Assembly: GCF_947172395.1 (NCBI RefSeq)
Contig: NC_069091.1
Location: forward strand, 3,224,001 to 3,288,000
Direction: 5' to 3'
Source of the DNA: Bicyclus anynana
Lineage: Eukaryota > Arthropoda > Insecta > Lepidoptera > Nymphalidae
Length of the DNA: 64,000 bases
Part shown: one piece after another, positions 54,114 to 64,000 of the stretch
Position numbering within the stretch: the stretch's first letter is position 1
Layout: the number at the start of each line of letters is the position of its first letter
Made by a program: the position numbers and the translations under genes
Notes under the pieces: model-generated
Databases searched by the model: none
Told to the model about the DNA's origin: nothing
Seen by the model: the letters and a program-made list of their open reading frames with translations, nothing else

Positions 54114-55436
54114 TAGATAAAAGCATATTGAAATTAAGTTGTTGTACTCGACACAATGTTTGAATTACGAGTAAGTAGCGATAATTGAGTTTTTTATAAA
54201 TGAATAAATTTACGAGTTTTAGCAATTGCTAATTATTGCTTTTATGGACTAAAATCGTGGTTAGGGTAAGCTTTATTACACACGTCGTATCAGTAGTGAA
54301 GCAAGTAAAAACCAAAACGGATGTTCAATTTGTTTTATGTGCATATTTCGATATGAATGGACAAATCCACTTTGAAGCTGGAAAATTTGCATAGGAATTG
54401 ATAAAATGCACGAGCATGTCACTATCAATCAGTACGTAGTGACATCATCAATCCACTACATTGGTTAGTTAAAAATTCTGATTCTAAAACATATTTATGA
54501 CTTTTTACTCTATTCTGTACATCTGTACAATATTATTTGGGTTCAACATTAAAAAATGACGACACAGGACAAGAAACGACAAGACAAGGCGAGACTCGAC
54601 ATATACCAGATGTAGGCTTAGAATTGTTCTAATTTTTAGTAATAGTTTCCTGTTTTTGAACTGCCTACCTACGTATGTACCCTTTATCTTCGAGTCAAAG
54701 TGAATAAATTTTTTTAAGGCAAGCGCTTTGAGCGTTACTTTATATAAATTACTGTTTGTGTGTAACGCTTATTAATTAATAATAATAAGGGATGATACGA
54801 AGATACCTATCGCTTGATTGTCGTCTTTACACATTGGTAAAATCAGCATACTAGTTAATATATTTTGTAATTTTATTAAAATGCAATATCAATTTTGTAC
54901 CCGAGCGTACCTTTTGCCGAGAATTCTACCGTATATAATAATATGACCCGTGACACAGTGAAAACTAAAAGGCCTACGTGGGTTGTAGTGCTTACTACAA
55001 CCAACATGAAAATATTTTTCGATAGAATAATTAAAACATGAACGACAACGCTTTAACCTAGTTTTTTATAGTTTACAGAATGAGCAAATACCTACCTGAT
55101 TTTAAAAGAAAAATCATCATCTATTTTCAGAATATTTGCATAAACTTTACTTGCTTTAAATGATTAGTATTTACTTTTGAAAGATATAAAAAGCCTTTGT
55201 ATCGTCTGTATGAATATCTCGTTTTAACAAAATTACAGCGAAAGTATTATGGAACCATTTGTAAAAGTATTTTTAAATGTTTTGTAAAATGTCAACGATT
55301 CCAGTCACCCACTGAACATTTAAATGGAACGTGAAACTGCATTGAACTAGAGCTAGCAGTTATATGAAATCGCAGAAATTGTTGTGTATTTGGTGTGATA
55401 GTCATAATAAAAATTTCACTCACAATATCGATTCCT
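54114..55436. other. Unassigned AT-rich sequence
   Basis: No gene or recognised repeat in about 1.3 kb. Confidence 0.35.
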
Positions 55437-55508
55437 AATTTTTTCGTTATATTTTTTATTTTTTTTATTAAAACTTAAAAAAAAAAAAAAAAATATAACG
55501 AAAAAATT
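55437..55508. repeat. 21-bp perfect inverted repeat around an A/T spacer
   Basis: Arms 55437-55457 ('aattttttcgttatattttt') and 55488-55508 are exact complements. Confidence 0.8.
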
Positions 55509-55830
55509 ATTTTTTATTATTATTTAAAAAAATATTTTATGGTGTAGCAACAAAATCCGATAATCCGAAAGTAGGTACTATACTAAGTATTATATATATT
55601 ATACTATGATTAATTTAAGCAGCGTTATCAATTTGTAAGTTATTATTTATTTTTAGCAATTATGCTTATTGCACTTGACTACAATCATGCCAGATGAAAA
55701 ACATTGCTGAAATATTTAACCCGTTATTGTATAATGCCTTAAAATGTTTCTTCACCCTTGCCTTGAAGGAACTTAAACATATTTATTACTAGCAAGTGTA
55801 GATATAGCAAGATTATGGACGTTTGCTTTC
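55509..55830. other. Unassigned AT-rich sequence
   Basis: No gene or recognised repeat. Confidence 0.3.
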
Positions 55831-56245
55831 CACTTAAGGTCAGGTGCGCCATTTTTCCCCAATGTTTTGTTTTGCTCGTATCGTCAAAAATAATAAAAAA
55901 ACCATCGAACCGTTTTAGAAAAAAAAGGCTGTATGTAGATTTTTAAGTATGAGCCTTTCATTGAGTCTTGTGATTGTTTGCAAAAAAGCAAAATTGCTGC
56001 AGATTCGACCTTTGACCGTAGAATAAAAGAAGCACTTAGGTCAGGTGCGCCATTTTTTGTTTTGCTGTAGGTAAGATAGGTAAGCATAGTCAAAAATAAT
56101 AAAAAACATCGTATCGTTTTAGAAAACAAATGCTGTGCCTATGTAGCTTTTTATGTATGCGTCTTTCATTGAGTCTTGTGATTGTTTACAAAAAAAACAA
56201 AGTTGCTGCAGATTCGACCTTTGACAGTAGAATAAAAAAAGCAAT
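55831..56245. repeat. ~202-bp tandem duplication, two copies
   Basis: Copy 1 starts 55831 and copy 2 56033 ('cacttaggtcaggtgcgcca'). Both end with 'ctgcagattcgacctttgac'. Copies differ by small indels and substitutions. Confidence 0.85.
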
Positions 56246-56954
56246 TACAAAAATGACCGCAAAGCTATGACAGAAATCAATCTTCATAAACGAGGTCGAA
56301 AAAAAAATATGGAAAATCACCCGTCAAAGTAACGACGCAGCAACAAAACAAGGAACAACCCTCTTGCCGAGTCGAGCGTATTTTGCGTAACTCACTTACG
56401 ACTATTCAATTTCGGGGCGGGTGTATTTTTGAATCAATTTCCCGGTCGACTTGTCGCATTTGGTTCGCGCGTGTTCGTGCGTGTAGTTCCATGACACCGC
56501 GACGCGTCCGCTAAGGCGAATACAGGCGAATACGGGCGAAAATATTAATTTCGCATCAGGAAAATGCTGAGAGGCGTCGGCAAAATGGAGCGAATCGGCT
56601 GAGAATCGAGTGTGAAATTGATTTTACATAACTTCTCGCTATCGCTAGACTATAGGATGGGGTAATGTATTTAACAGACTATGTATCAGCATGTTATATT
56701 GCGTGAGCATCCACTTACAACCTTATGATGGGAATTTATAAAAACGTTTTTTTTCTTTAAGGAAATAATAGGCAAACATTTTAAAAAACAACCAATTTTC
56801 CCTTTACCTGTACAACTACACGAAAAGCTGTTGTAACAAGTGGATACACTATAGTCCAGGTATTTCTTGTAGCACAGGGCACTCTGGTTTATAAATCACT
56901 AGCTCTGTCAGAGATCATCGCTAGCCTTGTAATTTTATTCATCATTGTTATCAT
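56246..56954. promoter_or_regulatory. GC-richer, repeat-free block; candidate cis-regulatory DNA
   Basis: 56300-56640 is unique and GC-richer ('gacaccgcgacgcgtccgct'), with a short 'aggcgaatac' repeat at 56514-56540. Function is inference. Confidence 0.25.
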
Positions 56955-57072
56955 TGTCAGCCGATGGACGTCCAATGCTGGTCTCATAAATCATCTTGTA
57001 ACGACTACAACGGTCTTTAGCCGAGCATCCAGCTGCATACAATCCGCATGACGTCATCATCTCTGAATGACT
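56955..57072 (-). pseudogene. RTE-type LINE 3' stub, diverged
   Basis: 'tcagccgatggacgtccaat' then 'caacggtctttagccgagca'. Short and decayed. Confidence 0.55.
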
Positions 57073-57239
57073 CTGAGCCTGCTGATGCCCATAATTAGCT
57101 ACCAAGTTACCACCATATTTTTATTTGTTGTGATAAAAACATTTACTTAGTCGAGGTTACTACACCATTGGTGAGTTCCTTAAATATAAAGGCGCTTGGA
57201 GGCCGTTGGATCAGCTTCCACCTTCACACAGGAAGTAAA

Positions 57240-57450
57240 CTATAAGAAATTGTAATATTGTCATCAATTGTAAATTATAATACTGTATGACTTTTTTTTA
57301 AAAAAAGCGACTGTTGAGTTTCTTGCCGGTTTCTTTTCAGCAGAACCTGCCTTCCGAACCGGTGGTAGAATCTTTACAAATAGTCAACTGACGTGTCAAA
57401 AGTGCTTGTAAACTGAGCCTACTTGAAATAAATGATTTTTGATTATGATT
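57240..57450 (+). mobile_element. Non-LTR retrotransposon 3' end
   Basis: 'gttgagtttcttgccggttt', 'ccttccgaaccggtggtaga', 'aagtgcttgtaaactgagcc' and 'tacttgaaataaatgatttt', then a TTTGATTATGATTTTG tail. Same tail as at 1795, 40046, 48168 and 52141. Confidence 0.75.
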
Positions 57451-57838
57451 TTGTTTGATTTATTTGGCAATTTTTATTTATTTATGCACAACTCAGGTTG
57501 ATAAGAAATTATTAAAAGCATTAGTAACAAAGACACATGTCTGCATTACGCATAAAGTATTTCCTCCTACTCAGAGCTACCCCAACTTTTGTGTTCGACG
57601 TGGCCCATTGTCCCTCTCAGGAAATTCTCTCCACGCCATGATTTATGGCTTCAAGGTTCGGCAGACAGTGGTCCTCGCACTTCGGGTCACGGATGTGCCA
57701 CTCGCATAAGATCTATTGCTTTATTGTGAACCCATTTACATAATGGCCCCTTGAACCATTTTCCTTTATTGACAAAGATTTTTTGTTTCAACAAACTGTG
57801 TAACTCAGTAGTCATCATCATTTAAAGAGTCAACTATG
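57451..57838. other. Unassigned sequence
   Basis: The open frame 57455-57709 has no recognised domain. No other feature seen. Confidence 0.3.
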
Positions 57839-57937
57839 TAAGGCATCCACTGATCTGCATCATACGTATCGCGTCATACGGATTTTTAATTTTAAGGTAG
57901 ATAAAATCCGTTCGATGCGGATCAGTGGACGCACTTT
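57839..57937. mobile_element. Short palindromic MITE-like repeat
   Basis: 'aaggcatccactgatctgca' and the complement 'gatgcggatcagtggacgc' form TIRs of about 40 bp around 'ttttaattttaaggtag'. A third, partial arm follows at 57955-58005. Confidence 0.7.
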
Positions 57938-58254
57938 CTATACAAAGAATACTGAAATCCGTTTGATGCAATGATCCGTTTGATACAATGTGGACGTCTG
58001 CCATTACAGGGCTAGGCTCCCGCCTTATAAATTATTGAATATTATGTATTGGATAGAAGCAGGCGTTACTTTGCGGAAGTTCATCATGATTATATAATGA
58101 TTTATTTATTTTGCTATCATCCGCGAAAAGTCGACGAACCCATGCGACAACGTCACCCAAGTCCGACAAAATACTCTCTACGTACGTTTCACCCCGAAAC
58201 CGGAGCATCCTCAGGAAATGTTGACTCTACAACGTGCAATTGCAAAGTCGACAA
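57938..58254. other. Unassigned sequence
   Basis: 58188-58230 ('tttcaccccgaaaccggagc' then 'atcctcagg') looks like dispersed-repeat sequence but was not assigned to a family. Confidence 0.3.
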
Positions 58255-58620
58255 AGTATCATAAGTGCAATTGCCAATTGAACCACATTGGTTCTGGAGA
58301 AGAATGCTTGGCATATCCTGGACACAGTTCCGATCCAACATTTCAATCCTCCAAGAACTGAGCATCAAACAGCGTCTTTCTTCCATAGTCCAATGTCGCA
58401 TACTGACTTTCTTTGGTCATATTACACGAAGAGATGACACGTCTATAGAGAGACTTGTGGTGCAAGGAAAGGTGGAGGGCACAAGAGCACGTGGCAGGTC
58501 ACCAATGCGCTAGACTTACCAAGTAAAAACCGCTCTCCATGGTTCGCTCCACGAATGAGCTAGGAGAGACATAAGCAGCAGGCTACGAGTATTTCAATGG
58601 CCACCAAGCTTACTTTAACT
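58255..58620 (+). pseudogene. RTE-like LINE, C-terminal part of the reverse-transcriptase ORF
   Basis: The frame 58265-58513 reads WFWRRMLGISWTQFRSN, then ELSIKQRLSSIVQCRILTFF, GHITRRDD, and RGRSPMR before a stop. This is the zinc-finger-less C-terminal tail (WRRMLRISW, HVARRD and GRSPMRW blocks) of RTE-clade polyproteins. The stop replaces the expected Trp after SPMR; beyond it, the frame resumes as a recognisable 'ALHGSLHE'-like stretch. No reverse transcriptase catalytic motif is present. A dead, 5'-truncated copy. Confidence 0.7.
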
Positions 58621-59064
58621 TATAGTTTATAAATTAAATTACTATCTTAACTGATATTAACTAACCATGTACCATAATTTAGTGTTAAGCGGTTAACTTG
58701 GCGGAAAAGGAGAATGTTACGGCAAAATGTTACCCATGTTCCTTCTGACGGTTCGCAGAAAGTCGCGCCCACTCTAGGGTTAAGATATCAAATCACGAAG
58801 TCACAAGTGTAATGTTTTATGCAGATTCCTTCGTTCAGCAATGAAACGCCGACCCTTGTATTAACATGCGATTATGCAAAAGCAAGGGTTCGGACGATTA
58901 TCTGCTTCCAAGATAGCTTTAATGATGCCGCTAAGTTTGAATCTAAGCGCGCTAATAAAAACAATGAAGCTTCCGATTCGATTTTTCAACTTCATTGTCT
59001 GTTATATTTTTACTTTTTCGTTGTAGATACATACCTGCCTACCACCAAATCATACCTGACCTAA
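58621..59064. other. Unassigned sequence
   Basis: 58770-59000 is unique and GC-richer. The open frame 58819-59064 has no recognised domain. Confidence 0.3.
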
Positions 59065-59272
59065 TATAGAGATTTAAACGCGTGTTTTCCCCGTTCCCGT
59101 AGGAATACGGGGATAAAATATAGCCTATAACACTCCAGGATAGTGTAGCTTTCCATCAAAAAACAAATTTTTCAAATCGGTTCAAACTATTAAACCGATT
59201 TGAAAAATTCTGTTCAATGCAAACAAAACAAACCAACGAATCTTTCCTCTAAATTTTGATATTAGTATGGAT
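59065..59272 (-). mobile_element. Non-autonomous Helitron with internal inverted repeat
   Basis: 'ttttccccgttcccgtagga' at the left and 'ttttgatattagtatgg' at the right. The segment 59166-59182 ('aatttttcaaatcggtt') is followed 10 nt later by its exact complement, replacing the normal body. Confidence 0.7.
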
Positions 59273-59817
59273 AAAATACTAAATTGAAAAACCCGAGCTA
59301 GGAATATAATTTAGGACCTCTCTGTCGAAAACCACAACAATACCAAAGCCAATTTTTTATAAAAATTATAGCATTGTTTTTATTAAACGGACGAGATATA
59401 CAAAAATGGGAAGAATTTCCAATTTTGCGAGGTGAAACAAGGGACAATGAGTAATTAATGATCACATCAAAATCCTTTAGATATAAAGCCTTTGCCCTAT
59501 TTCCGAGGCTTTTATACATGGGGTTCGCTTTGTCCGGCTGTAGCGGGTGCATAGCTGGCGTGCCATTCCGATAGCTGGCGGGCTGGCGACCTATCGATGC
59601 GATATAGAGGCTTTCGAGGACGGGTCCTTGTGTCACATACAAATCGTCACATACTCTCGTCAATGATAGTTGTCGTGTTCGAAAATTTGTTGAAAGCTAA
59701 TTGAATTAATGGAATTACCAATATTAATGTATATCATCCCTTCCTAAAGGAGAGGGAATATGAAGCGTAGTCCCATTAAGCATGGTCCAATACAGGTTGG
59801 CATTGGCAGGCTTAGGG
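59273..59817. promoter_or_regulatory. Repeat-free block; candidate cis-regulatory DNA
   Basis: 59440-59660 is unique and GC-richer, with a local repeat 'atagctggcgtgcc'/'atagctggcgggct'. 59740-59815 may carry a SINE-C trace ('aaaggagagggaatatgaag'). Function is inference. Confidence 0.2.
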
Positions 59818-59872
59818 AGGGCGTCCACATATCCTCGTCGTACATACCGGACGCATCGCATCAAAATGAACT
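59818..59872 (+). repeat. Half copy of the palindromic MITE-like repeat
   Basis: 'agggcgtccacatatcctcg' then 'accggacgcatcgcatcaaa'. Compare 12723 and 57839. Confidence 0.6.
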
Positions 59873-59918
59873 TTCCTAACATCACGTTGTATCTAATAAG
59901 CGCAACTACTTATCTAAA

Positions 59919-60292
59919 CCTACTAATATTATAAAGCTGAAGAGTTGTTGGTTTGTTTGGTTGAACGCGCTAATCTCAGGAACTACTGGTCCGATTTGAT
60001 AAATTATTTCAGTTTTAGATAGCCCATTTACCGAGGAAGGCTATAGGCTATATATTATCACGCTAAGACTAATAGGAGCGGAGCACCAATGAAGAATGTT
60101 TCAAAATCGGGGAAATTTTCCTATTGAGAGCTTCGCTGCGTGCGCTGCGAAAACGGTTAAAGTTTCGCAAAAACCATGATTGACAGAATTGTTCCCCTTT
60201 TAAAGTTCTAAAAAAAGTCCGTGACAGTTCCCACGGGATTTGTGAAAATTTGAAATCCACGTGGACGAAGTCGCAGCCGTCCGCTAATACAT
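59919..60292 (+). mobile_element. Chimeric Helitron copy
   Basis: 5' 'cctactaatattataaagct' and the following body belong to the 43284 subfamily. From about 60060 the 3' part belongs to the other subfamily ('ccacgggatttgtgaaaatt', ending 'gcagccgtccgctaata'). Confidence 0.75.
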
Positions 60293-61132
60293 AATAAAAT
60301 TGTGTCTTTCTATGATTACAAAATAACTGTGTTTTCTCCAGTGCTTATAGTTATTTGTACGAAACTAAAACAGAATCAAACGATTTTTAAATTCTCGCCT
60401 GTCTGCCTGTTTGTTTTCCGGACTAATCTTTAGCACGGCTTCACCAATTTTTAATCGGACTTTCACTGGTAGATTGAGGTAGTTATTAAGCAACTTATAG
60501 GCTACTTTTTATTCCTGAAAAAAAAAAACAGTTTCCTGCTGAATTTGTGAAAAACATAATTGTTGTAAGTTTTGAGTAAAAAATAGAAAAGAAAACGACA
60601 GAGACGCTGACAAACGCTAGTAGCGATTATACTCGTAGGTACAAGTAGCCATGTTGACATAAATTGTTCAGTACGACATGACCCTTGCGCCTTTAAATCC
60701 TTCCCACTTTTGCTATGAATCTTGACACGGCCCGGGCTGCCCGGGGCGGGACGGCTTTTTGTTTCACATTGTTGTGAATTCTTTGTGAGAGATATTCCAT
60801 AGACGTACAGTATGTTTTGATTTCTTTCAGCGATGTATGTTACAAAAACCTTTTTTTAGTATGCCATAATATTTTCTTGGAAATGAATATTACTTTTCTT
60901 ACTGTTCACGAACGACGTTACCGTTTACCGTTAAGATAACGAAGCTAATTGATGGTGCCTGGTTTTGTGAAATGTGGCTGTAGGTTTGCTTGTGTTTTAT
61001 TTTTACTAAGAAACTCAATAGGTCGTCATGAAAGTTTAGGTAATTAAACATTTCCAAAAGATAGAAAAAAATAAAGGGTAAACTTACCTTTTTATAAAAA
61101 AGAATTTGTGTCCGAGGGTAAATATAAAATCT
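60293..61132. other. Unassigned sequence
   Basis: 60398-60560 ('tttgttttccggactaatct' ... 'ttataggctactttttattc') may be an ancient Helitron body. No gene. Confidence 0.35.
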
Positions 61133-61335
61133 ATACTAATATATAAAGCTGAAGAGTTTGTTTGTTTATTTGTTTGTTTGAACGCGCTAATATCAAGAAC
61201 TACTGGTCCGATTTGAAAAATTCTTTCAGTTTTATATAACCCATTTATCGAGAAAAGCTATAGGTTATATATTATCGCCGTTTTTCTACGGGAACGGTAA
61301 CCACGTGGGTAAGACCGCGCGGCGTCAGCTAGTAA
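61133..61335 (+). mobile_element. Non-autonomous Helitron, full length
   Basis: 5' 'ctatactaatatataaagct', 3' 'gaccgcgcggcgtcagctag' then T. Nearly the mirror of 4-188. Confidence 0.88.
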
Positions 61336-61365
61336 TAAATAAGTACAATGAAAATTACATTAATT

Positions 61366-61397
61366 TTATGGGCAATCCGCGGGCAAAAGCTAGTTTA
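61366..61397 (+). mobile_element. Helitron 3' end fragment
   Basis: 'atgggcaatccgcgggcaaa' then 'agctagttta'. Confidence 0.5.
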
Positions 61398-61469
61398 ATA
61401 TTATTTTAATTTAAACAACGTGATTTAATACATACTTCAACATACAAAAAAAATAGTGCCTACAAACAC

Positions 61470-61525
61470 TAACCGTGGTTACGTCAAGCGGCCACGGGTT
61501 CGGTTCCCGTTGTCGTATCCACTAG
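61470..61525 (+). other. tRNA-like remnant
   Basis: 'gtggttacgtcaagcggcca' and the B-box-like 'cgggttcggttcccg'. The B box departs from consensus and no cloverleaf can be completed. Confidence 0.3.
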
Positions 61526-61577
61526 TACCTATCACAGGTTTGTCACTTAGTAAGAAGAATAATGGTTTAACTGACAT

Positions 61578-61808
61578 AGCTCAGCGAGTCGCGAAGCTGA
61601 AGTGGCAATGGCAGGCCACATAGTTCGAAGAGCCGATGGACGTTGGGGTTCCAAGGTGCTGGAATGACTACCTCGCACCGAAAAGCGCAGTGTTGGTCGA
61701 ACCCCCACCGAGGATATCAAGTGGGTTGCAAGGACTGAAGACTGTGACTGAGACTTTTGTGCTTGGAGGAGGCCTATGTCCAGCTGTGGACGTCTATCGG
61801 CTGATAAG
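61578..61808 (+). pseudogene. RTE-type LINE 3' stub
   Basis: 'gctcagcgagtcgcgaagct', 'gttcgaagagccgatggacg', 'gtgctggaatgactacctcg' and 'gtccagctgtggacgtctat', then 'cggctgataagg'. Frameshifted; the tail is decayed. Confidence 0.75.
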
Positions 61809-62794
61809 GTAATGGATTAAAGACATGGGTATTTTTCAAAGACAATCAACACAATATATTTATTCTATATACACACAAAATATTATAACACGCAAATTGA
61901 ATGGCAAACGTTTGTTCTGTACGACCGCATTAATACCACTCGTAGGCGCGATTATCGAATGAAAGCGGCCCAAACAAGCCATCAATTTCAATAAAATGAT
62001 GATTGAGGACAAAAAAAACCCGCCATCCATCACCCTTGTCATTTTGACAGCGCTCCGGGGTGACCACACTTTGCGCGCCACGAATATTTGGAAGGCGTTA
62101 TTAAAAAATACCCCCCCGACTTAGGGCGGGCGGCATTCAAGTCCGAACAATATTGACTTTTATTGTTTGCATAATAATTTCTTTTTGTATAGATTATACC
62201 ACAATTTTGTTGAAAAATGCGTTGACTTGGTCACTGTTGGGTTGCGCTGGCTGGGTAGTTTGCGGCCAAGATAGCGGTCACGGACACCGATGGAGAAGCA
62301 GATATTTCTTGCGCTGATGTTTTGTATATCTTGTGTATTGGTCACAGAAGCCACGGTTTGATGCAAATATGTCAAATATATGTGTATGTATACTATATAC
62401 TAATATATGTATGGATACTGGATAGTCACGACTACGAACAATCGTGAAGTAACCATTTCTTGCGATGTTGTCATTGTTCTTAACTCAAATAGTATAGAAA
62501 TAGACCGCGTGTTCCTGGAAAAGGTAATCAGCTTCTAATGGCTGATGAAACAAATAAGTAATCCTAGAAAGGTTAATTTTTACTGTTTGAAAATGGAACC
62601 CTATATAGAAGTAATCCTACAAGTCGCTACCATGTGTCCATTAACCTTATTCCTAAGTTTTGAGCCTCAAAAATGTGCTTGTAACAACATCGGCAACAAT
62701 ACCCTTTTAATAGGAGACAGCAATGCTGCTTGGAAACAGAAATAAAAATGTCAGCGTTCCCGGACGAGCTCTGACATAAAAATCTCATAATTAT
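61809..62794. promoter_or_regulatory. Repeat-free block; candidate cis-regulatory DNA
   Basis: 61880-62150 is unique with balanced composition ('cgcgattatcgaatgaaagc', 'tttgacagcgctccggggtg') and a C7/GGGCGGGCGG stretch. The remainder is AT-rich. No gene recognised on either strand. Confidence 0.25.
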
Positions 62795-62989
62795 CATCCT
62801 TTTGTTGTCGATGTCCAGTCGACTCGCACAAAACGTTACGCATCTATGTTTCTAATAAGAACAGCGAAGATGTGGAATGCCCTTCCGTCTTCTTTGTTTC
62901 CCAACACTTATGATTTGTGCACCTTCAAGACAAGAGTGAATAGGCATTTTCTAGACAAGCGCGCTCCAACCAAGACCTCATTATTGTAG
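62795..62989 (+). pseudogene. Non-LTR retrotransposon ORF2 C-terminus (CR1/Jockey-like)
   Basis: The frame reads HPFVVDVQSTRTKRYASMF, then RTAKMWNALPSSLFPNTYD and FKTRVNRHFLDKR before a stop at 62987. The HPF.VDV, R.T..WN.LP..LFP and F K..V...L blocks are the usual C-terminus of many insect LINE reverse transcriptases, downstream of the catalytic domain. Only the last ~64 codons remain, followed by a short tail ('gtctaataagaataaaataa'). A dead 5'-truncated copy; clade not resolved. Confidence 0.7.
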
Positions 62990-63047
62990 TCAAGCGCAAG
63001 TCTAATAAGAATAAAATAAATTCCTGGATTTACCCCTGGATTCCTGG

Positions 63048-63215
63048 CTCTTGTAAGAACTTTCAACACGGTCTTGAGTCGCTTGAATCCAACGGCTCCC
63101 CACAACCCCCTTGACATTATCGGTCCAACTAATGGGGGTCGACCAACACTTTCCGTAGCTAGGTCGTCACTCCAGCACCTTGGAACCCCTTCTATCAGCT
63201 GTTTCTAACTATATG
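63048..63215 (-). pseudogene. RTE-type LINE 3' stub, upstream piece
   Basis: 'cttgaatccaacggctcccc', 'taatgggggtcgaccaacac' and 'tcgtcactccagcaccttgg' are complements of the RTE tail. The last ~80 bp of the ORF are absent here but present at 63772, in the same orientation. Confidence 0.6.
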
Positions 63216-63771
63216 ACGCCTTTAGCTACGTCAGTGACTGGTTCTACAGTTTGGTTCAGCTTCTATAAAATACATAACGATATCCGGAGGAATCAGCGAC
63301 ACCGCATGCAAAACCCGAGGGTATCAGCTTGACTTAGTGTAATATAAAACGTGTATTCTCCAACGAACAATGGCCAACTTTGATTATGAAACATCACAAG
63401 GGCTGGCATAATTGACAGTTGAGCAAGTAATCGAGTTAGACGGCACTTTGCGAGATTAGAATCGCCGTACTCCCGAAACACGGAATCACGCATTACGGAA
63501 CTAGTAGTTTCCAACTTTCTGGTGGAAACAATACAATACTTTTTTGTATTTTATGTGAAATCACGGTTATACCATCTTTGCCGGTTTTAAATGCAAATAA
63601 ATGCATGACTACGATGCTCAGCTGATTCTCAGTGATCTAGGCAATGTTGTGTAAGCTATTGCATCTGGCTAACTACGAGTATTTTAATTTACCCATCAAA
63701 CGTTCAGTTTAGATTTTATCTGGTGAGAATGCGCGCCTTATTTTGTACCGCGGTTTATTTTACCTTACCTA
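63216..63771. other. Unassigned sequence
   Basis: No gene or recognised repeat. Confidence 0.3.
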
Positions 63772-63872
63772 ATCAGCTGATAGACGTCCACTGCTGGACA
63801 TAGGCCTCTTGCATGGACCTCCAAGCACAACGGTCTCGAGCCGCCAGCATCCAGCGGCTACGGCGAAGAAAA
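63772..63872 (-). pseudogene. RTE-type LINE 3' stub, terminal piece
   Basis: 'atagacgtccactgctggac', 'ataggcctcttgcatggacc' and 'tcgagccgccagcatccagc' are the complement of the QEAYVQQW-type end. Confidence 0.75.
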
Positions 63873-64000
63873 ACTACCCCAACCCAGTACCTAAGCTAAG
63901 TGTTCCTAAGCTACATAATATGCTAAGTTCCTAAGCTACATAATACTCCTCCCACTTACAAAAATGGGAATATATTATTTTGTTAGAACAATAAATATAC
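63873..64000. other. Unassigned sequence to window end
   Basis: Contains a local duplication 'gctaagttcctaagctacat'-like (63885-63945). No gene. Confidence 0.35.

Overview
The window looks like non-coding, repeat-dense DNA from a lepidopteran (butterfly or moth) nuclear genome. The base composition is AT-rich. No host protein-coding exon, rRNA or intact tRNA gene could be recognised. What can be recognised is a typical lepidopteran mobile-element set: tRNA-derived SINEs, small Helitrons, 3' stubs of RTE-type and other non-LTR retrotransposons, a Penelope-like element, and several MITEs. It is most likely an intergenic region or a long intron.

Names used below. SINE-A: tRNA-derived, about 310 bp, ends in a (GAT)n tail, with the body phrase 'gagccgaatatgggttgat'. 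SINE-B: tRNA-derived, Metulj-like, about 315 bp, ends in an A-rich tail after 'gctaacttgtaaagaataa'. SINE-C/D: two related families whose head resembles 'gcctcgttgctccagtggtt'; C ends in (ATG)n. Helitron copies run from TC-ACTAATATTATAAA to a GC hairpin followed by CTAG-T. RTE stubs encode the C-terminal phrase EAYVQQWTSIG followed by a (GAT)n tail. SINE-A, SINE-C and RTE share this tail type, so RTE machinery probably mobilises the two SINEs (inference).

Layout. 1-6.7 kb: Helitron, SINE-B, SINE-A and an RTE stub. 7.1-8.7 kb: Helitron, a 5'-truncated Penelope-like element bracketed by inverted 3'-end segments, and a full SINE-C. 9-16 kb: scattered RTE, Helitron and SINE-A copies, plus a GC-richer repeat-free block near 10 kb. 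16.6-18.8 kb: a foldback-like element whose long inverted arms are built of tandem units of about 150 bp. 20-31.6 kb: Helitrons with internal (CCCTA)n, nested MITEs, SINEs and a second Penelope stub. 32.1-33.7 kb: the only long ORF, a Tc1/mariner-superfamily transposase with terminal inverted repeats and TA target duplications. Its reading frame is open but the region carrying the first catalytic Asp appears deleted. 34-48 kb: MITEs (one with a 46-bp perfect inverted repeat next to four 130-bp tandem units), a 198-bp duplication, SINEs and Helitrons. 48-64 kb: LINE tails, a SINE-A with an inverted 5' part, tandem duplications, RTE and other LINE C-terminal remnants, and several GC-richer repeat-free blocks that could be cis-regulatory.

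No cooperating gene system is visible. The points of interest are element structures: the deleted transposase, the foldback element, the Penelope architecture, the inverted SINE, and several perfect hairpins.
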